In this document: positions 10,199 through 21,282 of the stretch, piece by piece
Numbering within the stretch: position 1 is the stretch's first letter
How the letters are laid out: each line of letters opens with the position of its first letter
From: Archivesica marissinica
Taxonomy: Eukaryota; Mollusca; Bivalvia; Venerida; Vesicomyidae
Reading direction: 5' to 3'
Length of the DNA stretch: 64,000 nt
NCBI GenBank assembly: GCA_014843695.1
Contig: CM026386.1
Coordinates: forward strand, 10,543,814-10,607,813
The notes under the pieces: generated by a model
What the model was told of the DNA's origin: nothing
Seen by the model: the letters and a program-made list of their open reading frames with translations, nothing else
Databases searched by the model: none
Made by a program: the position numbers and the translations under genes

Positions 10199-10412
10199 AA
10201 AAGGCAGTAACGTAAGGTGCGAAAGGTCCGGAGTTCGAGCCCCGCTGGAGCCGTTACGAGTATGCCCTTAGGCAATGCATTTAAATTGCACGTTGCCTCA
10301 TCTCTCTCCCTCGTGGCGATGGATTCCATCAGGAATGAGGTCTCGAGAGTGATTAATATAAGTTGTAGGAACTTGTTTCGCAATCGAGCTAAATAAATTT
10401 GCATAAACTAAC
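10199..10412 (+). mobile_element. SINE family 3, 5' truncated
   Basis: Keeps the B-box GGAGTTCGAGCCCCGCTGGA, the TCTCTCCCTCGTGGCGATGG body and the tail TTGTTTCGCAATCGAGC. The A-box part of the head is altered or lost. Confidence 0.8.
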
Positions 10413-10423
10413 GTAACTGCCAG

Positions 10424-10625
10424 AGAGTGTGTGTTTTATTTATCGCCGCTACCGGTTGATCATATGAGTGACGCCTCCTGAAGAGATTAGTCATTTTAGA
10501 TTTTGGAAGCACCGACACGAGACCTCGGTTTAACGTCCAATATGAAAGACTGTTAATTTTATTAGGGTCAGGCGGGGGATCGAACCTGCGATCCCTGGAT
10601 TACCAGTCCAACTGTACTGCCAGAG
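10424..10625 (-). mobile_element. SINE family 1, internally deleted
   Basis: Reverse complement shows the tRNA-like head (CTGGTAATCCAGGGATCGCA, GGTTCGATCCCCC), then the CTTTCAGATGG-like segment. It jumps from GTGTCGGTGC to the 3' part, omitting the central GTCTCTGTCTGTATCATGC block. Confidence 0.8.
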
Positions 10626-10809
10626 AATCGCGATCAAAATGGTATAAGGATATACAATGCTGTAATTTTAAACAAATACAAATTAACGCTCGCTTGGTGG
10701 GGTATTGGGAAAAACAACATGTTATCTGAGGGCACGAATACAATAGCATGTTTGGTTAACAATGATGAAGAATGTTAACAAAAAGAAGGCATTCATCCAA
10801 GTAATTTTG

Positions 10810-11397
10810 ATACGTGTGTGAGTGCAATTAGCTAATTGGGTGTTTAAAGAAAATATCTCAAAGAATAAGAAAGTTGCGACTACAAGCATAGAAAACAAAT
10901 TAGGTGAAATAAATACAAAGCTTTCAAATGTGCTAACCATATCAGACAGAGCCTTCATCAAAAACCAAATAAAATATACAGTAAATGAAATGAATGACAA
11001 TATTGTGGCTAGTTTATGTACACACCTCGACATTCTTGAAGATGAAGTGCACACCAGGTCAGTGGAAATTGAAATAATAAAAAAGAACTGAGCAACAGGA
11101 AAGAGGTAATTGCTGACACGAAGGAAAGAAACAACAGCTTGAGAAACAAACTCATGGGCGGAAACAACTACAACTAATGTACTGCAAACGGCATGGAGCA
11201 ATACAGTGGACGCAATAACATTAGAATAGTTGGACTTACCGGTGACGTAACAAGACAAGCATCAGAACGTACAACAGAAGAGGTTGTCGCTGTTTTAAGC
11301 AAAATATTCTCTCTGAATTTGAAAGAAACGGATATTGACATAGCCCATAAGCTAAGAAGTTTCTATCCGGAGAAAAATAATAAAAACAAACCATTGT
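10810..11397 (+). pseudogene. L1-like LINE ORF1 remnant
   Basis: The + strand reads a lysine/glutamate-rich, coiled-coil-like segment at about 10822-11091 (ENKLGEINTKLSNV) ending in stops. It is followed in another frame at 11193-11397 by MEQYSGRNNIRIVGL and ETDIDIAHKL, which match the RNA-recognition core of L1/Tx1-type ORF1 proteins (typically YSRRNN..., DIAHR). ORF1 proteins coat LINE RNA. The remnant is broken by stops and at least one frameshift. The reverse-transcriptase part of probably the same element follows at about 13330-14640, separated by a SINE and unassigned DNA. Confidence 0.65.
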
Positions 11398-11739
11398 AAA
11401 ATGTGTTCACCAACAAACAAAACAAAATGCTATGCAAAACCGGAAATTATTAAATGGCACCGGTTTATCAATTAGTCATGATCTCACTTGGCTAAATCGA
11501 CAAGTGCTAAGCTCCCTACGATTAAAGGATAGCAATGCTGTTGAAAGCTTTTGGTATACCGAGGGGGAAATCGTAACGTATAAGAATTAACCAGCAATGG
11601 ACGTACTTCCATAAGGAAAAGGCTGGTGAAGCATATATACTTTGCATATTGGTTGGGATTACCATGATCTGGTGGAAAGAATATTGAGAATATTTCTGAT
11701 AAATACTAAATTCGAATGGCTAAAACTGTTGTGACTAGA

Positions 11740-12029
11740 GTGTGTTTTACGTTTATTTTCCGTCGTTACCGGTTGCCCATATGAGCGACGCCTCCTGAAG
11801 AGATTAGTTATTTTAGATTTTGGAGGATAGTGCATGATACAGACAGAGACCCATTCCAGAGTCTTCTCTGGTTCTTTTACGTGCACGGTGTAAAGCACCG
11901 ACACGAGACCTCGGTTTAACGTCCCATCTGAAAGACTGTTAATTTTATTAGGGTCAGACGGGGGATCGAACCTGCGATCCCTGGATTACCAGTCCAGCGT
12001 GTTACCACTGGACTACAGATCCGTCTGTA
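11740..12029 (-). mobile_element. SINE family 1, full length with target duplication
   Basis: The best complete copy. An 11-bp target duplication TTGTGACTAGA occurs at 11729-11739 and 12030-12040. On the - strand: A-box CTGTAGTCCAGTGGTAACAC, anticodon-arm-like CTGGACTGGTAATCCAG, B-box GGTTCGATCCCCCGTCTGAC. The body includes GTCTCTGTCTGTATCATGCA. The 3' end has a hairpin with loop CATATGGGCAACCGGT and then AAATAAACGTAAAA. It sits inside the dead L1-like LINE. Confidence 0.92.
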
Positions 12030-12040
12030 TTGTGACTAGA

Positions 12041-13310
12041 TGGGGTGACAGTTGGATACATTGTTATTTTTGTAGTCGTATTCAATGCTTCATGTATCAA
12101 CAGTTAATCAAGCATTGGTAATGTAAATACACGACAAAGCTGCTTTAAATGTGCATATTTTGTCTCAATTTGGAATGCATATATCTTAACAATTGCAGAG
12201 TAAACAGCGGTGCATCTATCAAATATTTTTGAAATCGTGTTTGGGGGCAATTACATTTTTCAAGGTGACGAAACGCAATACATTGCAACTTTATCTTTTA
12301 GCTGCTTCGGTCATAGTTGACCGACTTGTTTCTGTTGTGTTTGTTTTAGAAATACTTGTCGTAAATCGCGACCTTGCAAATAACCCAAATATTAAAAAGT
12401 ATAAACAATATAAAAATTATATAGATGTTGTGGCACGAACTGTCCTTGCTACCTATATAGATGTTGTGGCACGAACTGTCCTTGCTACCTGTCTGTGCGT
12501 GCTGTATCTCATTCGATTATATAAATAGTGCATTTGTTGGCATTAAACTAACTACATGTATTACTACAAGAAAATGGCATGACTGGCTTCTCATTAAAAC
12601 CCAGTCAAAGATTCCAAATTTCCATTAATTATTTTGTTTAAAGCGACATTATATCGCAAACAGCAAATAAAATGCATTTTTCGCGCATTGCTACTATAAA
12701 TTCTTCCGAATACTATACTCTCGAACACTAAACATTGAATCAATAAACAGTGTTTTTGTGGTCTACAAACTTTCAAAATTGAAAGTAGGATTTCATATAA
12801 CGATAAATCTGTACCATGTATCGTGTTATTCAGGATACATGCGTTGTATTACGCGCGGATGTCGACCCTATTTACATTACTTTGTTATGTAAACAAACCG
12901 CGTATACGACATTTGTTTATTAGTTAAATACTCAGTTTTGGAGGCAAATAATATTTTGAAAAACTATATACCATATAATAGGAAATTACATTCTACAGAA
13001 TGTGTCTTTGTTATAGTAAATTTTGTCACAGTTTGCTATGCTTCAAAACGTACACCTGTATATACACTAACTTGAACACTTCCCGAAAATTTCGAACTTC
13101 GTTTTTGTTTTACTGGAAGATGAACTATATAGAATATATTGCGTTACGAATATAAATAGTTAGTTTGGAAACATACTTGTAAAAGGTTTTTTTCTTTTTT
13201 CCTGTGAAGGACTTTAACACCAAGTGACTATCCAGACTTATTCAACAGATATTTTAATCGAAACGTACGAATATATTTAATGTGTCATACTGCAATATAA
13301 ATTATATATA
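12041..13310. other. Unassigned intron 2 sequence with a 36-bp direct duplication
   Basis: No gene recognised. Positions 12421-12456 and 12457-12492 are a direct duplication (ATAGATGTTGTGGCACGAAC...). A 111-codon open frame across it has no known motif. The rest is AT-rich. Confidence 0.4.
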
Positions 13311-13324
13311 ATCGGGTACATGCA

Positions 13325-14640
13325 ATATATGTTCGCAAAAAGAGAGACAATCAAAAGTATAAAACCGAAATACAACATCATATTGACAAAATACAAAACG
13401 ATATAAACACCAACCCGAACAATGAAAATTTCATTAAAAGGATGAAAGATGAAAACTGTAAGTTAGAAAATTACACTGAAGAAAAATAAAAGGAATATTA
13501 CTGAGATCAAAAGCAGAGTGGATTGAAGGAGCAGAAAACAATTCTAAATAGTTTGCAAACTTTGAAATAAAACGAGCAGAACAATAAACAATACAACAAT
13601 TTAATACACATCGAAATGAAATAGAAACAGACCCTGACGAAATCCGTAACCATATAAAATCATTTTATGAAGAATTGTATAAGAAAGATACGAACATATA
13701 CAGCTACAATAACAACACATGTTTTAACAATCCACACACCACAGTGCAAGAAGAACTAAGACACACAGGACAACGAGTATTAACAGCTATGTATGATATG
13801 ATAAACAACAAAAGCACAGGAACAGTTGGTCTATCAACAGAATTCTATGACATTAAGCTATAACTATAAACATTCTTAATTAACTTTTTAAGCTATTCTT
13901 TAGAAAACAATGACTTTGAATTTCAGAAACAGAGTATTATTACACTTCTACCAAATAAGAATAAAGATTTTTTTATCAATCAACAACTGGCGGCCAATAT
14001 AATTTCGTAATGTAGACTACCAGATAGCCACAACAGAATTTACCCACATAATTAAATTAGTTTTAACTGCAAATATAAATAGCGACCAAAGAGGCTTCAT
14101 ATAGAGACAATATATTGGGGAACACGTTAGAATGCTTGATGAAGTTATAAATTATGTAAATGAAACAAATTTTAATTTAATTTTCTTCTCGGCGATTTTA
14201 GTAAAGCCTTCGATAACATTGATCAGTTTATGTATTCTTGTCTACAACACTTCGGTTTTAATACTGATTAAGCTATTTTATAAAGACTAAATCATGAATA
14301 AGCAATAATGAACATATGCCAGAATATTTTAATATAAAAAGAGGAGTACGTCAAGGTTGTCATCTATCGCCGTATCTTTTTATTATATACTAGAGGACAT
14401 AGAAAACGCACACTTCGGATAAGTGTGTTTTACATGAAAAACAATAACTACATAAACACATAGTTTTAAACATTTTGGAATATTTTTAGTTGTTTCGTAT
14501 TTCGCTTTCATGTAATAATAATCATATAATGTAGGCGTGCGTGTTCTATGTTCTCTAGTATATTATTGAAATGCTTTCCATAGAAGTCAACACCAACACT
14601 GATACATCTGGAATCAAAGCGCACCAAATAGACATTAGCG
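13325..14640 (+). pseudogene. L1/Tx1-like LINE reverse transcriptase remnant
   Basis: Across shifting frames the + strand shows a lysine-rich linker (about 13330-13560), PDEIRNHIKSFYEELY (near 13633), and the fingers motif CDQRGFI...RQYIGENVRMLDE (near 14085). Next come a degenerate FLGDFSKAFDNID catalytic motif (near 14190) and RGVRQGCHLSPYLF (near 14341). These are signature blocks of L1-clade reverse transcriptase. Multiple stops and frameshifts show it is dead. A MITE (14386-14562) interrupts the RQGCHLSP block, and coding-like sequence (IEMLSIEVNTN) resumes after it near 14565. Confidence 0.75.
14386..14562. mobile_element. MITE family A, copy 2, inserted in the LINE
   Basis: Left end CTAGAGGACATAGAAAACGC, right end the near-perfect inverse, interior as at 1599-1825. 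Flanking ATTATA/TATATTAT words obscure the exact target duplication. It splits a reverse-transcriptase frame and so is younger than that LINE. Confidence 0.8.
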
Positions 14641-14852
14641 ATTAACGCAGTGGTTAGTGCGCTCGCTTCTCACCAATGTAACCCGGGTCCGATCCTCGGA
14701 ACGGAAGTATGCGAGATGGTACGGTGGTAGCCATATCGGACAGGTGGGGTTTCCCCGGATACCGGGTACTCTGGTTTCCTCCCAAACGAATTACCACAGT
14801 TACGCTTTCACTCGCGCCAACGCGAAGGAACACTCACATTTAGCATTTAAAT
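14640..14852 (+). mobile_element. tRNA-like SINE, family 5
   Basis: Head AACGCAGTGGTTAGTGCGCT (A-box), GGGTCCGATCCTCGGAAC (B-box), then GGACAGGTGGGGTTTCCCCG and CTCTGGTTTCCTCCCA. No other copy lies in the window, so the ends are approximate. Confidence 0.6.
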
Positions 14853-14878
14853 AATTAATACACTGGACTAGTTTGGAA

Positions 14879-15121
14879 CTATACTAGAGCTTGAGGACAT
14901 AGAACACGCACACCTACATTATATACTAGAGGACATAGAAAACGCACACCTACATTATATACTAGAGGACATAGAAAACGCACACCTACATTATATACTA
15001 GAGGACATAGAAAACGCACATCTACATTATATACTAGAGGGCACAGAAAACGCACACCTACATTATATACTAGAGGACATAGAAAACGCACACCTACATT
15101 ATATGATTATTATTACATGAA
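14879..15121. repeat. 36-bp minisatellite, about 6 copies, made of MITE A ends
   Basis: Unit ATACTAGAGGACATAGAAAA plus CGCACACCTACATTAT is the reverse complement of the right end of MITE family A (1780-1820). The last unit continues into ATGATTATTATTACATGA, the subterminal sequence of that element. Confidence 0.88.
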
Positions 15122-15498
15122 CAATCTAGGATTGAAATCTTTTTGAATATTACATACTGATGTACTACTAAGTATACCACAATAATCCAAATGAGGTTGG
15201 GCATAAGCTTTATAAAATAAAGTTCGATACTGTATTGTTAGAAACTCCCTAATTCTATATAGCAGTCAAGATATATGACAATATATTTGTACAAAGTGCT
15301 TTAATATGGGTGTTCTATTTCATGTAATTCTGAACGTGCACATATGACTTCCAATGCATGTTTTCGTTCAAGTGCTATATTATGTATGTTGAACGGGAAA
15401 TAAATTTGGAAAAACAAAAAGAGACGGGTGTACGGTCTTCGGTCGTTCAACTTTGTGATAACCTTGAACCCAAAGAAATATAAACTCACACAAATCGT

Positions 15499-15750
15499 GA
15501 ACAGAACAGAACAGAACAGAACATATGTTTATTTTGACGTATACATAAGTACATAGTCATTAATAGAACTATACATACATGCATATATATATATGTATAT
15601 ATACATAATTATATATATATATATATATATATATCCACACATAAAAACATAATTACATATCACAATCAATCAATGTAATAGCCATTATATACAAGTGCTA
15701 CGAATGTTGTCATGTAGCACGGAGGATAAACTCTAATATCATATTTAAAT
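15499..15750 (-). mobile_element. 3' untranslated end of LINE 2, with simple repeats
   Basis: On the - strand the element ends AATAAACATATG then (TTCTG)n, seen on + as (GAACA)n at 15500-15526. A (TA)n/(ATATGT)n tract occupies 15578-15636. Confidence 0.65.
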
Positions 15751-17475
15751 CTAAGAAGTCAAGGTATTTAATATATTATTTCGTTTGTTTAAAGCATGTT
15801 TAATGTAAAGAGCCAAATTATACAGGTCACTTCTGTTATCAGAGCTTAACAATTTCAAAAATTTATACATACTTGGTCTTGTATAAAATCTATTAGTAAT
15901 GTAACGTTTCCTCAAATCTATATAGCATGAACATGTTAAGATAAAATGAAACTCATCTTCCACATCCAGAGTATTACAGCATTGACAGTATCTTTCGTTT
16001 CTCTGTATTCTATTTGATGCATATCGACCAGTTTGTATTCTAAGCGAATGTGCAGATATTCTTATTCTGGTTATATATAGTCGCAATGTATATGGTAAAA
16101 TGTCCAAGTAGGTTTCATATCCAAAATCATATTTACAATCATTATACAGTTCAAGTACACTACTAGACGCCTTACTAGTAAACCAACCCTGTATGAAACA
16201 ATCAATCAGACGTTGTTTCAATATACATAAAAAGTTGTTTCTATTTACAACATGAGGATTACTCCAGATATCTGCAAATCCATTTTCACACAATAATTTT
16301 TTAACATTATAAAGCCAATTTTTGATACCCTTATTACAGTCAATCAAAGATTGTGCATATACCCGCTTAAGTATTATATTATCCGAGTATAACAATTTAA
16401 ACCAGTACTTAATCATACGTATGTAACGAGATATATACATGGGATATCTACCCAGTTCTCCGTATACAGCTGCAGTGCATGTGGAAGATCTAACATTTAA
16501 AATTTGTTTACAAAACTTTAAATGGATTCTTTCAATTTCTTTGGACTTAGTGTATCCACAAATTTCAGATGAATAATTTAATATTGATCCAACAAATGCA
16601 TCAAAAAGTTGACAAAGTATCTTTAATTTTAGTCTATACCGTTTACAATTATATAACAAGAAATTGAGAGCCTTTAATGCTTTCCCAGTAATATATTCCT
16701 GGTTTAATGAAAAATGTCCAGTATAATTTAGGATTGTTCCAAGGTAATTGAAATCATTAACCACTTCAATATTTTCATTATTATAAGTCCATTTTTCGCT
16801 TAGATATACATTACCTCGTTTTCTAAAAACCATTACTTTTCTTTTAGCAGTATTAACCTCCAAACCCCATGTAGTACACTAGTCATATAATAAATTAAAA
16901 TTATATTGAAGCTCTTCTGGGGACTTGGCTAAAATGACCATATCATCTGCAAAAGTAGCAAAATAAGAACAATGTCATCTATGACAATGCCAGAATTAAT
17001 ATCTTCTTGTAAATATAGTTCAAGATCTTCCACGAATAAAGAGAATAAAATAGGCGACATTATCTCCCCTTGTCTTAGACCGACAGCATATTGGAACTAT
17101 TCCGAACAGCTTCCGCAATGTCGTACACATGACTTAACCTTTTGATACATGTCTTTAATAATGCGTAGTAGCTTACCCTGAATACCTGTTTTATATAATT
17201 TATGCCATAGTGCATTTCTATAAATAGAATCAAAACAGCGCTTCATGTCAATATAACCACAATATAATCTTTTATTTTCATCGAGATACTTTTGAACAAT
17301 ATTATTCAGTATGAACAATGCATCGATTGTAGAGCGCCCATTTCTAAACCCAAATTGTGCATCTGATAAAATATTATTATTTTCACAAAAGGTTGTAATC
17401 CGTTTATTTAAAATGGTTGTAAACAGTTTAGACATACAACTGACTAAAGTAATACGATAAGTATTCACATTGGCG
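15751..17475 (-). pseudogene. LINE 2 reverse transcriptase and C-terminal region
   Basis: Non-LTR retrotransposon ORF on the - strand. At 17475-17097 it shows YRITLVSCMSKLFTTILNKR, QFGFRNGRSTIDAL and GYIDMKRCFDSI (catalytic Asp block). Then GLRQGEIMSPILFSLF and FADDMVILAK (catalytic Asp pair) appear in a region with a frameshift around 16864-17096. The 370-codon frame 15751-16863 covers the thumb and a C-terminal part with a zinc-knuckle-like CQCC...H...C. CR1/Jockey-type by general layout; the clade is not fixed. The 5' part continues at 19054-19255 beyond a transposon insertion. Confidence 0.85.
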
Positions 17476-17528
17476 GTATCATACGGTGTTCCGTTAGGGT
17501 CATCACGGTATATAAAACATGTAACGCG

Positions 17529-17818
17529 ATGGTACGATGTCGATGGTACGATGGCACGATGGCGATGGTAAGATGGTACGATGTCAATGGTACGATGGCA
17601 CGATGTCGATGGTACGATGGCACGATGTCGATGGTACGATGGCACGATGGTACGATGTCGATGGTACGATGGCACGATGATAATAACACATCGTACCATC
17701 GTACCATCGACATCGTACCATCGTACTATCGACATCGTGCCATCGTACCATCGACATCGTACCATCGACATCGTACCATCGACATCGTGTCATCGACATC
17801 GTACCATCGTAATCGTAC
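17529..17818. repeat. Inverted minisatellite, hairpin A
   Basis: Left arm (17529-17680) is GATGGTAC / GATGGCAC / GATGTC modules; right arm (17691-17818) is their reverse complement. The spacer is about 10 nt. A transcript would fold into a long stem. Confidence 0.9.
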
Positions 17819-17865
17819 CAAAAGTATGTGTACGCAAAATGGGAACACTGAAATTGCAACCTAGG

Positions 17866-18050
17866 CAGGGGGTCCAGGGGCATACTCCCCCTGAATTCTT
17901 TTTACATCGTAAAGGCGATTTCCTGCCATCTGAGGTATCTATGGATAATTTGATCACCGACATTTTTCAACCTTTTCAAAACTATGTGTACGCAGCTGCG
18001 TTTTTGCGTACGGGTAGCTACGCGCCTGGAAATATAGAACGGGAAGTCGG
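17866..18050. mobile_element. MITE B-related fragment
   Basis: Contains GGGGGTCCAGGGGCATACTC and ends GGTAGCTACGCGCCTG, matching the interior and right end of the copy at 57199-57494. The left end is missing. Confidence 0.6.
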
Positions 18051-18204
18051 CCGTTGGATGTTTTAATGAATGAAAAAAGTAGCCCGATTCCCATGCTCCA
18101 AGTATTATTATGTGCGTTAGGTCCTAATGGTGTTCATCAGTTTATGAATACATTTGCACTGGTATTGATTCATCGTAGACGACAGCAGTCGGAATGTAAA
18201 TATA

Positions 18205-18360
18205 CACGGTCGTGGAAGTCGTGATAGCGCAGTGGTAGCGCGTTCGCTTCAGGTGCGAAAGGCCCGGAGTTACACCAGGAATTAGGTCTCGAGAGTGATA
18301 TATATCAGTTGTAAGAACTTGTTTCGCAATCGAGCTTAAATATATTTGTATAAACTGAAT
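18205..18360 (+). mobile_element. SINE family 3, internally deleted
   Basis: A-box GTCGTGATAGCGCAGTGGTA is intact. After GGCCCGGAGTT most of the body is deleted, and the tail TTGTTTCGCAATCGAGCTTA remains. Preceded by GGAA as in the 39-bp array. Confidence 0.82.
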
Positions 18361-18391
18361 ATACACGCATGAACATTTAATGCGCATGCGT

Positions 18392-19004
18392 CACAGGAAG
18401 GCGATGGTACGATGGCACGATGTCGATGGTACGATGGCACGATGGCGATGGTACGATGTCGATGGTACGATGGCACGATGGCACGATGTCGATGGTACGA
18501 TGGCACGATGTCGATGGTACGATGGCACGATGTCGATGGTACGATGGCACGATGTCGATGGTACGATGGCACGATGTCGATGGTACGATGGTACGATGTT
18601 ACGATGTCGATGGTACGATGGTACGATGTCGATGATACGATGGTACGATGCCGATGGTACGATGGTACGATGTCGATGGTACGATGGCACGATGTCGTTG
18701 ACCATCGTACCATCGTATCATCGACATCGTGCCATCGTACCATCGGCATCGTACCATCGGCATCGTGCCATCGTACCATCGTACCATCGACATCGTACCA
18801 TCGTAATCGTGCCATCGTACCATCGGCATCGTACCATCGTACCATCGACATCGTGCCATCGTACCATCGACATCGTACCATCGTGCCATCGTACCATCGT
18901 ACCATTGTACCATCGACATCGTACCATCGTATCATCGGCATCGTACCATCGTACCATCGACATCGTGCCATCGTACCATCGTGCCATCGTACCATCGCCT
19001 TCCT
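18392..19004. repeat. Inverted minisatellite, hairpin B (about 300-bp arms)
   Basis: Starts CAGGAAGGCGATGGTACGAT and ends with its exact reverse complement near 19004. The centre is near 18700 (GTCGTTGACC). Same GATGGTAC/GATGGCAC/GATGTC modules as hairpin A, arranged in a 22-bp-like rhythm. Frames are open on both strands by periodicity only. Confidence 0.92.
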
Positions 19005-19053
19005 GATTTCCCTCTATATACCGCGATGGCCCTAACGGAACACCGTAGTATCA

Positions 19054-19255
19054 CCTTTTTTATATAACAGAATAATCGTGCCTTCAGTCCACAATGTCTG
19101 TGGTTGCGTGAATAAGCTAAAATCATTATATATATAATAAAATGGTCTACTAGACAGTGCGGATACATCACGAAAGGCCAAATATAAGATTTGTAATTGT
19201 AATTTTCGTTAAAATCATAGGTAGGAGATAAACAAAGCATCAATACAATATACAG
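19054..19255 (-). pseudogene. LINE 2, upstream reverse-transcriptase fragment
   Basis: On the - strand TLWTEGTIILLYKKGD is the conserved block just before the reverse-transcriptase fingers. It joins directly to the 17475 end once the inserted element is removed. Further upstream the frame decays and is cut off by the 28-bp satellite at 19256. Confidence 0.75.
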
Positions 19256-21282
19256 ATATTGTATCAGTTTGAGGACGAGCTGCATTGTATCACAGTTTGA
19301 GGACGAGCTGCATTGTATCACAGTTTGAGGACGAGCTGCATTGTATCATAGTTTGAGGACGAGCTGCATTGTATCATAGTTTGAGGACGAGCTGCATTGT
19401 ATCATAGTTTGAGGACGAGCTGCATTGTATCATAGTTTGAGGACGAGCTGGAGTGTATTACAGCTTGAGGACGAGCTGCATTGTATCACAGTTTGAGGAC
19501 GAGCTGCATTGTATCACAGTTTGAGGACGAGCTGGAGTGTATTACAGCTTGAGGACGAGCTGCATTGTATCACAGTTTGAGGACGAGCTGCATTGTATCA
19601 TAGTTTGAGGACGAGCTGCATTGTATCATAGTTTGAGGACGAGCTGCATTGTATCATAGTTTGAGGACGAGCTGCATTGTATCATAGTTTGAGGACGAGC
19701 TGCATTGTATCATAGTTTGAGGACGAGCTGCATTGTATCATAGTTTGAGGACGAGCTGCATTGTATCATAGTTTGAGGACGAGCTGCATTGTATCATAGT
19801 TTGAGGACGAGCTGCATTGTATCATAGTTTGAGGACGAGCTGCATTGTATCATAGTTTGAGGACGAGCTGCATTGTATCATAGTTTGAGGACGAGCTGCA
19901 TTGTATCATAGTTTGAGGACGAGCTGCATTGTATCATAGTTTGAGGACGAGCTGCATTGTATCATAGTTTGAGGACGAGCTGCATTGTATTATAGCTTGA
20001 GGACGAGCTGCATTGTATCATAGTTTGAGGACGAGCTGCATTGTATCATAGTTTGAGGACGAGCTGCATTGTATCATAGTTTGAGGACGAGCTGCATTGT
20101 ATCATAGTTTGAGGACGAGCTGCATTGTATCATAGTTTGAGGACGAGCTGCATTGTATCATAGTTTGAGGACGAGCTGCATTGTATCATAGTTTGAGGAC
20201 GAGCTGCATTGTATCATAGTTTGAGGACGAGCTGGATTGTATCATAGTTTGAGGACGAGCTGCATTGTATCATAGTTTGAGGACGAGCTGCATTGTATCA
20301 TAGTTTGAGGACGAGCTGCATTGTATCATAGTTTGAGGACGAGCTGCATTGTATCATAGTTTGAGGACGAGCTGCATTGTATCATAGTTTGAGGACGAGC
20401 TGCATTGTATCATAGTTTGAGGACGAGCTGCATTGTATCATAGTTTGAGGACGAGCTGCATTGTATTACAGTTTGAGGACGAGCTACATTGTATCAAAGT
20501 TTGAGGACGAGCTGCATTGTATCATAGTTTGAGGACGAGCTGCATTGAATCACAGTTTGAGGACGAGCTGGAGTGTATTACAGCTTGAGGACGAGCTGCA
20601 TTGTATCATAGTTTGAGGACGAGCTGCATTGTATCATAGTTTGAGGACGAGCTGTATTGTATCATAGTTTGAGGACGAGCTGTATTGTATTACAGCTTGA
20701 GGACGAGCTGCATTGTATAACAGTTTGAGGACGAGCTGCATTGTATAACAGTTTGAGGACGAGCTGCATTGTATAACAGTTTGAGGACGAGCTGCATTGT
20801 ATTATATTTGAGGACGAGCTGGAGTGTATTATTGTTTGAGGACGAGCTGGAGTGTATTACAGTTTGAGGACGAGCTGCATTGTATTATAGTTTGAGGACG
20901 AGCTGGAGTGTATTATAGTTTGAGGACGAGCTGCGTTGTATTATAGTTTGAGGACGAGCTGCATTGTATTATAGTTTGAGGACGAGCTGCATTGTATTAT
21001 AGTTTGTGGACGAGCTGGAGTGTATTACAGTTTGAGGACGAGCTGCATTGTATCATAGTTTGAGGACGAGCTGCATTGTATCATAGTTTGAGGACGAGCT
21101 GCATTGTATCATAGTTTGAGGACGATCTGCATTGTATCATAGTTTGAGGACGAGCTGCATTGTATCATAGTTTGAGGACGAGCTGCATTGTATCATAGTT
21201 TGAGGACGAGCTGCATTGTATCATAGTTTGAGGACGAGCTGCATTGTATCATAGTTTGAGGACGAGCTGCATTGTATTACAG

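Larger units (their letters stand above)
17482..19047. mobile_element. 1,566-bp foldback-type element inserted in LINE 2
   Basis: Ends are 33-bp inverted repeats beginning TACGGTGTTCCGTTAGGG (17482-17514 and 19015-19047, three mismatches). A 6-bp target duplication GTATCA lies at 17476-17481 and 19048-19053. Excising the element plus one duplication restores the LINE frame across KKGDTANVNTYR. Inside are two large inverted-repeat minisatellites and debris of MITE B and SINE 3. It has no transposase, so it is non-autonomous. Confidence 0.82.

Noticed and set aside
12193..12528. 111-codon hydrophobic frame
   Set aside because: No recognisable motif, lies in intronic repeat debris, and includes a 36-bp duplication.
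17529..19006. Overlapping open frames rich in Met-Val-Arg-Trp-Tyr-Asp or His-Arg-Thr-Ile
   Set aside because: These are GATGGTACGATG modules and their reverse complements in the foldback element, and are open in many frames on both strands.
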